Shown: positions 25,324 through 37,600 of the stretch, one piece after another
Position numbering within the stretch: the stretch's first letter is position 1
Layout: each line of letters begins with the position of its first letter
Origin: Paralichthys olivaceus
Taxonomy: Eukaryota > Chordata > Actinopteri > Pleuronectiformes > Paralichthyidae
NCBI RefSeq assembly: GCF_024713975.1
Contig: NC_091096.1
Location: 20,806,458 to 20,870,457 of the forward strand
Direction: 5' to 3'
Length of the DNA: 64,000 nt
Program-made: the position numbers and the translations under genes
The notes under the pieces: model-generated
Seen by the model: the letters and a program-made list of their open reading frames with translations, nothing else
The model's database searches: none
Told to the model about the DNA's origin: nothing

Positions 25324-26513
25324 ATGCCTGTCCTGTGCAGCAGCTGTGCAGAGAAGCGAGCTGTGCTGAAACGTCCAAAAACGGGCCACTCGTTGTGTAA
25401 GGAGTGCTTCTTCTGGGCCTTTGAGGAGGAGACACATCAGACAATTTTGGCAGCAAAGCTCTTCAAATCTGGGGAAACTGTAGGTATCGCTGCCTCGGGA
25501 GGGAAGGACTCGACAGTGCTTGCACATGTAATGAAGGTCCTAAATGAGCGATACAACTATGGCCTTGAACTTATGCTTCTCTCAGTGGATGAGGGAATCA
25601 CTGGTTACCGGGACGACTCGTTGGAGACCGTGAAGAGGAATCAGCAACAGTATGAACTGCCACTGATGATTGTATCTTATGAGGAGCTGTATGGCTGGAC
25701 TATGGATGCTATAGTGAAGCAGGTGGGACTGAAAAATAACTGCACCTTCTGTGGAGTGTTCAGAAGGCAGGCGCTAGACAGAGGAGCCATCATGCTGAAA
25801 GTGGACAAGATATGTACAGGTAACGTCAAAGCCCTTTTAAACTATCAATACAAGATTTTCAACCTTGAAATGTACAGATTAAAGCAGTTTCAGTCTTAAT
25901 GTTAAACCATAAATACTTTGTTGGGTTTGGTTTCAGTAGCTGGATCTGTTTTTTTGTGTGTTTTTTTTTTTGGACAGGTCACAACGCTGATGATGTGGCA
26001 GAAACAGTTCTGATGAACGTCTTGCGGGGGGATATAGCTCGTCTACGCCGCTGCACTGCCATCTCCACTACTAGTGAGGGGGAAGGGGTCGTGCCGCGCT
26101 GCAAGCCCCTCAAATACGCATATGAGAAGGAGATTGTTCTGTACGCTTACTTTAAGAAGTTGGACTACTTTTCCACTGAATGTATCTACTCTCCCAATGC
26201 GTATCGTGGCCACGCCAGGACCTTTTTAAAGGACCTGGAGAGTGTAAGGCCCAGCTCAATCATGGATATCATCCACTCCGGTGAGAACCTCTCTGTGCGG
26301 GAGGGGGTCAAGATGCCTGTGCAGGGGACCTGTAATCGGTGTGGCTACATTTCCAGCCAGGCACTGTGCAAGGCCTGCGTGCTGCTGGAGGGGCTGAACC
26401 GAGGCCTGCCAAAGCTGGGTATCGGCAAACACCACCGTCTGCATGACAAACTCCTCTCCCAGCAGCCCCTTAGTGAGAAAGAAGAAAGGAAACTAAAAGC
26501 TGTAGACTTCTGA
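25324..26513 (+). CDS. ctu1: Cytoplasmic tRNA 2-thiolation protein 1 (Ncs6/ATPBD3)
   Basis: Catalytic subunit of the CTU1-CTU2 complex, which adds sulfur at C2 of wobble U34 in cytosolic tRNAs for Lys, Gln and Glu, using URM1 as sulfur donor. Two coding exons, 25324-25819 and 25978-26513 (stop TGA), give 343 residues, close to the family's usual length. Visible elements are an N-terminal zinc site (C5, C8, C25, C28), the ATP-pyrophosphatase P-loop SGGKDS at 58-63, the C140-x-x-C143 pair with C234 that in this family binds the catalytic Fe-S cluster, '[10 protein letters not shown]' at 166-175, and a C-terminal zinc site (C284, C287, C296, C299). All key residues are present, so the gene looks intact. 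Reading continues past 25819 into the intron, but GTAACG there and GGACAG at 25977 give the conserved join. Human CTU1 is not next to CRYBB2, so the neighbourhood is lineage-specific. Confidence 0.95.
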
Positions 26514-27100
26514 CAATTATTATCCCCCTTCTATTTACTATCAGACTGAAAATATATAATGACATTTTAGCATAAATCGTATTTGATCTTTTTTAAATGG
26601 GAAAATACTAAAGTGGGGAATCAACAGCTTACATGCATCACATTTGAGTGAAGCAAAGTCTTGATGCATCTTTACAGGTCTAATTATTTATTTGGTTTGA
26701 TTTTCAGTATTTTCCAAGCTTGTATTTTTCCATTTCATTATTGAGTTGTTAAACATTTGGAGGCATCATAGTATGAAATGTTCAAATGCTAAATCAAATT
26801 GAGAGGATTATGCCTGGTTCCACTGCACTATAATCTCACACTGTCAGCATATTTTAGTTCTTCATTTGATGCTGTCTCTTAATGTCCCAGTGTACCAGTC
26901 TTTGGGATGGATATGATCACATTCAAGGTCAAATTCCGTGTTTTATGAACTATAATTTAATAAATGCTTTGTCCCACCTTTTCAGCGTTGTCTCCATGTT
27001 TCTCCAGACCCCTTGGTTTGTCTGGCTCAGACTTCTGTAATGTTGCATGCCTCTGTTGTGAATGCCCCGTGCTCTGTAATAAACTTAGATTTTTAAATAT
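26514..27100 (+). other. ctu1 3' untranslated region
   Basis: AT-rich tail with AATAAA poly(A) signals at 26959-26964 and 27078-27083. No other feature is seen. Confidence 0.6.
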
Positions 27101-27379
27101 ACTTGCTACCAGGTTATTGATATTATTGGTAAGTTCAAGCAGATGGTAAACCACTTCAATGTATTATTAAATTTCCAAATCTGTTTATTGCGTATTTTTA
27201 CATATATCCAGTTAATACATACTTGAATACACACAAGCACACATTCCTGTATTTTCAAAGTTCATATATTCACCCATTGTATATTATGGTATGGTCCTAA
27301 GCACAGTTTAAGAACAACCCATTCTCCTGGATTTAACTGACATTTCAGCAATTCAACTCCAGTGCATTAACACCTCCCC

Positions 27380-28090
27380 ACCACAGTGCCCCTGTCCCCC
27401 TCTACCACAGTGTCAACCCTTTAAATCCTGGAGAGGGACGTTAACAAGCTCTTCAGGAGACAGAACCCCTCCAAAGCAGCCGGACCTGAATCTATCTCCC
27501 CACCAACTTTGAACCACTATGCCAATCAGCTGTCTCTGTTTGCAGACATTTTTAACACCTCACTGGAGACATGTCATGTGCCTGCCTGCTAAAAATCCTT
27601 CACCATGATCCCCATCCCCAAAAAACCAAGGACCACAGGACATAATGACAACAGACCCGTCGCCCTGCCTTTTGTGGTAATTAAGTCTTTTGAAAGCCTT
27701 GTTCTGTCCCACCTCAAGGACATCACCAACCCCCTACTAGACCCTCTACAGTTCGCCAACAGATCTGTAGGCGATGCAGTAAACATGACTCTCCACTTCA
27801 TCCTGCAGCACCTGGACTCCCTAGGAGCGTAGGTTCCTGGGGAGTCCAGGTGCAGGATCCTGTTTGTGGACTTCAGCTGCTCTGCTTCAGAACAAGCTCT
27901 ACCAGCTGAGCGTGCTTGACTCCATCTGTAGGTGGATCACAGACTTCCTGATGTGACTGTGACACTCTAGTATTTACTTTCAACGTATTGCACGACCCTC
28001 CCCTGGTATTTATAGTATTTTTTATATTTAATTTTGTGTCCTATTTTTTATAATATTTATACTTGCCCAAATGGTAATAAAACCTGATTT
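27380..28090 (+). mobile_element. Decayed L2-like LINE fragment (reverse transcriptase region)
   Basis: One frame around 27605-27832 reads 'MIPIPKKPRTTGHNDNRPVA' and continues with 'VIKSFESLVLSHLK' and 'LDPLQFANRSVGDAVNM'. These are reverse-transcriptase motifs of the L2/CR1 group of non-LTR retrotransposons. Upstream, 'PSKAAGPDSISPPTL' in another segment is the start of the same domain. The copy has stops (for example TAA within the stretch near 27590), lacks most of the catalytic core, and jumps from the 'LFVDFS' region almost directly to the 3' end. The tail includes AATAAA near 28076 and runs into a CTGT microsatellite. It cannot be mobile. Confidence 0.75.
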
Positions 28091-28099
28091 TGATTCTGA

Positions 28100-28384
28100 A
28101 CTCTGTCTGTATGCCTGTCTGTCTGTCTGTCTGTCTGTCTTGTCTGTCATGTCTGTCTTGTCTGTCTGTCTGTATGTCTTGTTTGTTTTGTCTGTCTGTA
28201 TGTCTTGTTTGTCTTGTTTGTCTGGTCTGTCTGTCTTGTCTGTCTTGTCTGTATGCCTGTCTGTCTGTCTGTCTGTCTGTATGCCTGTCTGTATGCCTGT
28301 CTGTATGTCTTGTTTGTCTGTCTGTCTGTTTATCTTGTCTGTCTTGTCTGTGCCTATCCATACCCATCTATCTGTCTGTATTTC
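28100..28384. repeat. (CTGT)n microsatellite, about 285 bases
   Basis: Tetranucleotide CTGT/TCTG units are interspersed with variants (CTTGT, ATGC, ATGT). It directly abuts the 3' end of the LINE and ends about 240 bases before the paxillin start codon. The long open frames across it on both strands are artefacts of the repeat. Confidence 0.93.
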
Positions 28385-28429
28385 CTGTCCGTGGCCACTA
28401 GATGTCCCTATATCACCGAGCCTCAGCCT

Positions 28430-28624
28430 AAGCGCGCTCCGGTGAAGTACACATGCACATATGGCTGCGCGCTCCCGACCCCCGTCCTGAGTAAGTTGCA
28501 GGGTGAAGCAGCAGCAGCAGAGAAGTAGTGAGAGGAAAAGTCAGACTCGGTCCTGAGAGGAGAAGCTGAGCGAACTTTAAACCGACACCGTCCAGCAGCA
28601 GCAGCAGCGGCAGCAGGAGCCAAC
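28430..28624 (+). promoter_or_regulatory. Probable pxn promoter and 5' untranslated region
   Basis: CpG content rises sharply here relative to the flanks, and no TATA box is seen, as in many broadly expressed genes. The last part, which must be 5' UTR, holds a CAG-rich run at about 28592-28616, just before the ATG at 28625. The transcription start is not determined. Confidence 0.5.
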
Positions 28625-31600
28625 ATGGACGACCTAGGTGAGTGCAGTGGTTGTTTCGCTCCGTGCTGTGCTCGGTGGGCAGCGGGCGGACTTCAGGGTG
28701 GAGGAGTGGAACGTCTCCTCAGGGTTTCACGTTGAAAAGAGCAGCTTGTGTTCCTGTGCGCTCACACATCTGCTGAGAGGCTGGAAGAAGTTCACCCAGA
28801 GGCTCTCAGCTCAGCTCAGCTCAGCTCAGCCTGTCGCCTCACGTTTCACCCACTTCTTCACACTGACGCCTCGCAGTAAGTTAGCGGCTGGACAGTGGCT
28901 AGCCTTCACCGCCACCTTTTAAACTCAGTGTTTCTGAGGATAACAACGCGGTGTCCCGCTCACTCAAGGCGTTGTTTCTCATTAAAAGTGTGCGCCACAG
29001 GGAGGGGATATTTGGCTGACATTTTCACATCGAGCTTTAAAGTTACCTCCTCAACTTCTGCCCCCCGGGCTGTTCATTCCAGCTTTGAAGTGGTGGAGTC
29101 AACAGGCCTCCCCATTTAGACTGCTCCGTGCAGCACGGTGTGAGCCCAGCCTGGCCCCGCTGCTTCTCAATGTCTCTGCAGTCCTGATGGTGAGCACACT
29201 CTCCACTTTGTCCCCCTCCTCTCACTCACCGAGCCTGGACACAGGAGACACTAGTGGGATTGGGACAGTTGGAAATTTGAAAATCTGTCCCAAAAAAACT
29301 GTGTTGTCCTATAATAATTTAGTTTAAAAAGAAGACGTCCTTTAAAACAGCAACACAATGAAATGTCATTAAAGACCTGTTCGGTTGCATTGTGTTAAAC
29401 GTACAATTTCTTTGAAAATAACAGATCCCTTAATAGCAGTAAATGTTATAATAAACCCTCCATGGAAACCTCATGGTTTCTCACTTTGCTCCTTGGTTAT
29501 AGGTGGTAAAGTTGTAGTCGTCTCCTGACCTTGTGTGTTATCCGGTTGATTGCTGCTACAGAATCTGTTTTATATATTAAACTGGTGTAACAGTGCCAGT
29601 AACAGTCTATGACCAGGAAGGCATGGCAGACCTTGAATTGGTGGAGCTGCTGGGGATTCAAACCACTCTATTCTGCACAAATGCTTGGTTAACTGATGAG
29701 TTATTTTACAGTAATAATTCAAAGTGTCTTTACATCAGACAGTTAAATGATAGGAAATAACGTTTGGCCACTGTGGCAGGTACATTTTAAAATTACCTCC
29801 CACAGAGGTTGACATTTTCAACCCTGTCCCATGGTTGGTTGGTTTGTAAGATTTGGTTGGTTGGTTTGTAAGCAAGATTTGACAAAAAAACAGAACAGAT
29901 TTCCAGGAATCTTGGTGGAAGGAAGTGGTATTTAAAGAACCTATTATATTTTGCTGCAGAATTGTTTTCACTTTCTTTAACATTACAAGATAAGGTGTCC
30001 TGGATCTAGATAGGAAAAAAGGCATATTTAGTGGACTGATATGATGAGTGTGTGAAATTGGTGCAGCTTGATTGAATTTAAGGAGCCGGAAGATTTTTAT
30101 TTTAGTTTGTATCTGTTTTGGGAAGTTAATAATTTGTTACCATCTATATAACTAACTAATGCAATGTCAGTTAATATTGATTGTTAGTGAATTGTTTATG
30201 GAACAAAATATTTGTGTAACCAATGATCAGTGACACTCTGGATAGACTGGTCTAGTGTTTACTCTGCGTTGTGGATTTCTTTGTAAAATGATGAGTGAAA
30301 CACGTTCCCAGTTCCGAGGAATTGTATTCTTCTTTTTAGTGTTTGGAGCCAGCCTGGTTACCTGCCTGGAACCACACCGTCACACCTCCCATACCAGAAG
30401 TCTCTCACACACAAAACCAAAGATGTACAAAACAACCCCCCCGAACATCACAACAGCGCCACCCAGTGAAGGGGTACATATATATATATAGAGAGAGAGA
30501 GAGCAAGTGGAATAACACCAAATAAACTCTGTTACACTTGCAATTGTGAAAGTCTTGACTTCAATTTGCTTGATTTGTAGGAACAACAGTTCAGCACCCA
30601 AACATTAAATTATCACTGATATCAAAAGAGAAAAACAGCAAACAATCAAAATTGTTACCATTATTTTTCTGTCTGTTAAATAATCTGTTAAATAATCCTG
30701 TCAGCTCGATGTTAAGATACTATCGTCAGCCCTGTATCTATAACCAGCATCAACCACAGCTGATAATATATCCCGACTGTCTATCTATACGCAGCCTGTC
30801 AACTCCATCTATTTTTTTGTGCCTCTCTCTAACCAGTCACCTCTGCAGTTCACTGGCCGTTGACCTTTGCCACTGAACCTCTGAACTTCTAATTTTGCTG
30901 TTATGGTTTTCCCCAGCTGCTCACTTTGCTATATTTACCTTGCTAATTCAGAATAAACCACTTGATTTCCTGGCAGGTATCAGTAGGAATGCTCCTGTTG
31001 TCCTGACCTCCCTCAGTAGAAAGGCAGTAAAATGGATTTGTTTAAGTGGAGAGATGATGGGCCACATTTGGAACTTGGCCTGCTGTGAGAATACCTCCAG
31101 GGTACGTTAGATGCTCGAGCCACCACGGGCTAGTGAAAGGGCTGATTGTTGGTTGAGAGGCCGCCTGCAGTCTCACTGAAGTAGTGAGAACAGCAGTCTA
31201 AAGTAGGGGGCGAGGCTGCTGAGGAATTTCGAACATCATTCTGTGTCAGGGTCCAAGGCCAAACGCTCTCTGGGTCATGACTCGCCTCCTACCCAATACT
31301 ATCAGCTCTGTGCCACCAAAGGCAGGGCTGTTGGTTTTCAGTTTTCCTCAAACACAAATCCTCTAGTAGTTGCAAACGTTTACAGATTGTTAAGATAAAT
31401 CTTTGAGCTCTGAGGTCTGCTAGCATGACAATTTCGAAACCATTCATTTAAGAGGATTTCAACTGCTCTGCGATGAAAGAGTAAACTCTTTTGTTCACAT
31501 CCTGCAGAAAACCCCTCCCACACCCTCTCTAAATATGCAAAAACAAACCATGTTAAATATTTGTAAATACTATATCAATGTGGTTGACTGTTCTTCCAGT

Positions 31601-34600
31601 AAACCTCCAGTTAATGTGCTCCCACTGGTCCTTGACCTGAGGCTCACTGATGACTGACAGGTCTACACAGAGCTGTTTGGAAACCTGATCAGGCTCTTCT
31701 CGTTTCGTCTTCTTTAAATCTGTGGATAATGTTCTGCCCACGCTGGTTACCACTCGAGGAAGGGGTTTCCCTCAGTAGAGTGTGAGCACTCTTTCAGTCT
31801 GTAGAGGTTTTCTCTGATCGGTCTTTGATGGTCCCGGTCAGGTGGCATCCAGGCCTGGCCTCGCTGTCATTACTGATATAATGTTCTGTTTCTGTGTTTT
31901 GTTTGTGGAGTGAGTAGCCACCAGTCGACTCTCTGTGAATTCCTCAGGATTGTGTGAGATTCAGGCAGGCTGACCTCACTGGGCCTTGGAAGCCCTGCTC
32001 TGTGTCTGCAGGTTAACACTGAAGCAAGATGGATTAGTGCAGTCATACATAAGGCTTGAGGGTTATGACTAAATGGAGAACTAGAAGGACGCTTCTAATC
32101 CTTCCAGTATTTTTTGCATAATCCTGCTAATGGATGGAAAGACAGTTCCCTTAAATTCAATCCAGCCACACCAAAATGGACACATCTGTGAAAATGTAAA
32201 AAAAACTCCCAATGCCTGGTTTTTATTAACGAAGTGGAAAAAAGTCCTGATCTGGATCTGCTCCAAAATTTAGATGGATTTTCCTTGACCCACATCCCAT
32301 CCTCCTGCAGTTTTTGCATTATCTTGCTAACAAACACACGCTGATAAAAACATAACATCTTTTTTAGCAGAGGTAATAACTTCCAAGCCAAGTAGCCTCA
32401 TTCGAAGTGGACCAACAGCATCAAGGTCCCCTGGTTCAGTAGGTGGCAGTGTAATTAACTGCCCATCCCGACAGACATTGAGAATAGTTTATAGAAAAAG
32501 ACAATTTTCTCCCTGATTGCCTCATTTGCTGTTGTAGGTCAATAAGAGACAGAAATATTAAAATACTGTTTCATAACCAGTTAAAAACTCCTAAAGGGGC
32601 TTTAAAAATCAATCTGACACTATAATTGCATTGTGCATTTCCTTGAATTATTTTGCATTTAAACAAATCATAACCAAACTAGGTTTGGGAGCTCAGGGTC
32701 ACTCGGGTTCATGCAGCCCAGATCAATTAACACTGTTTAGTTTGTGAGTTTCCAGAATGCGACCAAGCTCAACAACCAGCATGGGACTATTTGATGAACT
32801 GTTGACACTCTGCAAGTACAAACATTGAAGAGGAATTAAATTAAGAATAAAGCACAGTAGATTTCAGTAACTGCCAGTGCACACTCTTTGCTCATTCATC
32901 CATCTTAGAAATAACACAGCAGAAAACAGGTACTCTTTCTCGCAGCTAGGCCTGAAAACAGTGTGAGCCACTCAGCTCTATTTTCCGGACAAACAGAGGC
33001 CCCTGTGTATTTACTGGAGGTGGCTATGTTGGCTGAAACAGCAGCACCTGTTCCACATGTCTTCTGTAAACACACTGCAGTCCTGTTACATTTACTATAA
33101 CTGATCTGATCACCTTGGAGACGAAAGCTGTACTCTCCAAGCAAGGAGTGAGAGTTGTCCGTTTGTAGAAGGCAGCGTGGTCTTAAATGTTTACAGCATT
33201 TGCACAGCATACCAAAAGATCTTAGAAGGTCTTTAGTGGTTTCTGTGTCCCAGTGTGTCCGCAGCACAGAGTTTGTGTTACCAGACTAGCTATCATCACC
33301 CCATGAGAGCTGCAAGGTTAGTGCATACCGCCCCTAACCACTGGGCTCACTGGCTCTGCTAGAGGGAAGCTCCTGACTGTAAATCAGTCTTGTTCCCGAG
33401 CTCCACACCCATCCTGTTCTGGGTCTGGGGAAGAAAGAGCTGCATGGCTGACCTCATCGCTTAGGCAACAGACCCTGCCCTACATCCTGAGGAAACAGAG
33501 GCAAAAAAACAATGAGTGGAGTCAGTGCTGGAGGCCAGCAAACACTGGTCGAGGGGGCAGCTGTGGGCCTTCAAACTGTGATCCGGCTGCCAGAACAGCA
33601 TTTTCACTGGTAAATGCAGTGTTACCTCATTGTTGCTTCAGTCGCAGCACCCTCTGCACTCTTTTCCTCTTGCCATGCTGTGTCCACAAACTCCACACCT
33701 TCCTGGTTCCAGGCCTTGTAACTTGGCCCAGGGAAGACAGGTCTGGGTAATGTAGTAGGAATCCTTGAGTCCCTGCTGGATTACTCAAGTGGGGGAAACC
33801 CAAGGTCATATTTTGATAAGATGGGTGAACATCGTGCTTTTCAAACATTATTTGAATTAAACTTTAATCAGACAGTTTTGGATTTCCAATTTTAAACTGT
33901 AGCTGAGCTGAAACAATCAGTTGACAGAAAAACAATCTACAATTGTTATGATGTTATTTATTGTTTTTCATCTTTAAGGGGAAATTTGTGGAGAGATTTT
34001 CTGGTTTTATTTTTTTAAATTAGAGGCATATTGCATGTCTTTGTCATATAGTGAAACGGGGTTGTTTCAGTCAGCGTTATAGTGCAAGACAGACAACACA
34101 GCCTTTCAATTTTGGATCTTCCTCATCCGACATACCCAATTACACTCTTCTTACAGCACAAAGGACTACTCACTCACATACAGTCCTCACACATGGCTAT
34201 GAATGTGTCCTCAGTGACTGAGTGTTACATCAGTCCTTAGACTTTCCCCTACCATCTGATTTACTGGTCTTTGGGGAAGTGCTATTATTTTGGTCTAGCA
34301 GTCTCTCAAGTGGTGGGTGTCATCTTTCGGATATGGGGCTGCTTGGCAGGGTACAGTATTTTTAGGTATGTTTATTTTGAAGTAATCACCCCAAGATGCT
34401 TCTCTCTTTCTGATAGTATGTGGTTACTCTCATTCATTCTTTTTCTGTATGGCTATGTGCGTTATACTACAGAAGCAGGTTGTGATTTATAAGCTATAAG
34501 GCTTAATGTTTATCTCTCTCTTGCACCATCATTTAATCTGTTATTCAAATTTCTCTCATTCACTCACAATCTCTGTCCCTGCTTTCTACCCAGCCTTCCC

Positions 34601-37600
34601 TGCCTGTCTCACTGGCATCTCACCCTCCGCCCCCTCTCCCCGGCCCCTGCCTGTCTTGTTTGATATAAATATCATGTTGGGTTGGCCTGATGGGGTAGGG
34701 TTTCGGTGTAGGCCTGTGGCCTGTTCTGCTTTTTTGCTGCCTGGCTATAAACAGGTGAGCTGTGGACGCTGGTGGCCCATCACCACTGCCCACTTCCTAA
34801 TAGAAAAGATTTGATGACCCTTGGTTCCTTCCTTGCCTGTCCGCTCTGCACTCAATGCTCTGTGGGAAATGGGCAGTAAAAACATTGACATCTCCCTTAT
34901 CCTGGAATTCAAAGCATGCTGTAGTTGGTGGAACGGGACCTGTAATTGTCAACACATTTTTTTTCCTTTTCATTTTCTGGGCCGACAGATGTTGCTTTGT
35001 ACTCGAGCACATTCCCCACCAGCGTCTCTCTACCTGGAGTCCAGCGGCTCTGGAGGAATGTGTGTTCTGCTTGAGTAGATTTTATTACAAAGCATCATTT
35101 TGATTCCCAAAGTGGAGAGAGAGAGGAATGTGTGGAATTCCCCATGCACCTTCGCTCCCATCTGATAAACAGTGCAGGACCATGGCAGGGCCTTGGGTGA
35201 GGAGGGGGTGTGGACACAGGCAGGACTGTACATGTACCCACTGCCAGAAGAATGCGTACTGTGTCAACATAACTTTAGAGTTGTTTGTTGAACAAAATGG
35301 AGATTAGTTACCACACTGTGACCACAGATGAATCCCATGACAGAGGGAGCTACTGTCATAGTAAATCTGTGTATTGTTTGACTGAGATTGAACGATTCCT
35401 CTTGAGTTATTAGTCTTGTGTCTCGTGTTGTCCCCTGTTTGATGACATTTTTATTCCTTCAGAATTTGCACAATGGACTATTGAGTCAGGATGTTGTCAG
35501 GGCCAAAATTGGACTTTGTCCGTCCCAGCTACTACCCCCTGTCTGGAATGGAAAAGATTAGCCTGTTAGTTGGCTCACAGTGCATTCTTAATACTTCTTA
35601 ACTCGTCCAGGACCAAACTCGTCTGATGTTGGTCAACAGGCTGGTGTCCCTCCTCATTTCACATTCACTGCTGCCCTCCTCAGGGAAATGAGTGAACCTT
35701 TTGCTATCATCTTCAACTTCATCCTTTTTATGATCTGTAGCAAATTATATCAATGATGAAGTCACTAACAACGTGTGTGTGTGTGTAAATGCTGACTGCT
35801 TAGTCAAATGCTAAAAAAAGGATGTGAGCTGGAAATTTTAAATTCCGTAAAAACTATTTTCTGACTATCTATCAGACTGTGGAGTAACTTTTTCCCTGAT
35901 GCTCAGTTTTTTAAATCCTTATATTCAAATAGCAAAACCCATGTTTGTCCATCGCACGCTGAGATTATGTTGCAATCCATGATAGGATTCAAAGCATGGA
36001 AATAGTTAAAGCAAACAGTTTTGTGTATTTTTTAATAAAATGGAGGGTGTGTAGAATGGGAATGTTACTATATTTAGCAGTTATTTTTAAATTTAAATTA
36101 GTAACAATAATAATGCATTTTGTATATTTAGCGCTTTCAACAATGCACAAAGACACTGATCAGAGAAAACAAATAACTAGAAATGTAAGATACACATCAT
36201 AAACTGCATTAAAAGCAGGTTTTGAGTCATGTTTTATGAAGTGAGGTTCAGTCTCTGATTTGTTTATCATCAACATTTATTTTGTGATTATTTTCTCTTC
36301 TCTTTAATTAACACATTTTCACAGTGTTACACGATCAAATCACTTTGTTATTCAGATATTCTGTTCACTATCACATGGGGGGGTCTCTGCGCAGCAACAA
36401 ATCACAACAGCAACAAAACCTGGTGTGGGATGGAGCAGCAGACACAGGCAGGATGTAACGTATTCATTTTGCTGGGGAGATTACATGTTTTTGTTAACAA
36501 CACATCAACATCTTCGCTGGTGTCTTATACATGTATGGCTCTGCTTTTTCACCCTGATATTTTCTTTTTTTTCCTTTCATTTTCTTCATTTTTGCATCTT
36601 TCATGTGTTAGACGCTTCATCTTCTGTAGAAAAACTCTATATATATACTCAAGCTGTTTATTTCCCACTATAGGAATGAATATATGCAGAATGCGTTAAC
36701 CTTTGTGTTTTGATTTAAACAATGAATCTGTGATAGATGGCCCATGTGGCGATCTAATCTGGACTTCATGGGTCTGGGTCTGACTCACAGATGTGTAGTA
36801 TCAGCAAGTGGGAGGGGATGATGTGTCCTATTACACTATTTTAAATGGAGTCTCAGAAACTTGGCTTCGTCTCCAACTGGAGGGCCTCCGGCTGTGCGGC
36901 AGTCCTTGGGTTCAAGGCAATGAAGAACTTTCTAGGAATATATTACGATAAATAGTAAGTCTTGGTGCATTTTCTTAAAAGATTTGACAGCTTTTAAAAT
37001 CTGATACAAGATTAACAGTGAATCTAAAGCTAAATACTCGCACTGTATTTTATATGACTCCCCTTTGTCCCAAAACCAGTTGTGTTATTTTTCCTATATG
37101 GAGGCTTTGTTTTATGAGCAACAAAGTCAACTTCAGTTACGCCTTCTTTCGCATGTCAGCACCAGGTGCAGATTATTTTAAGATGGTCATGATATTTCAG
37201 CACATTTGCACAGACATGGGCTACTTACTGAGCTTACCGCTTTAAATAGGCTCCTGCTCCCATGTGGTTTATGTCAAACTTCATGACTAAAACATTTACT
37301 TTCTGGAAAGGGTCTCCCTCAGGATTGACCACTGCCACGAGGACTCGTGAGCGAATTTAAAATTAGATGTGTGAGACTCCAGGTCATTTAACACTTGTTC
37401 ATCTGTGTTGAACATTTACATTTCTATCTGCTTTCTATTTCATGTAAAAGTCAGACATATGTGAAGTTGCTATCCCATAATAATTCAAACTTGTGGAGAC
37501 ACTAATGAAGACATGGGTTGGATTACCAGTGTTTGTTATTAGGTGTAAGGACACTGGAACAATACTGTTGTTGAAAGAATACTGTCACACCATTATTTGC

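Noticed and set aside
28041-28445. Cys/Leu/Ser- and Asp/Arg/Gln-repeat proteins, or a CRISPR-like array
   Set aside because: All come from a CTGT tetranucleotide microsatellite; there are no spacers, and the genome is vertebrate.
29630-29700. Possible second tRNA-like or SINE fragment
   Set aside because: Only 'gggattcaaacc' resembles a reversed B box; too little remains to support a call.
32905-33267. 120-residue minus-strand open frame in pxn intron 1
   Set aside because: No recognisable domain, no splice or promoter context, and length is within chance for a 10-kb intron.
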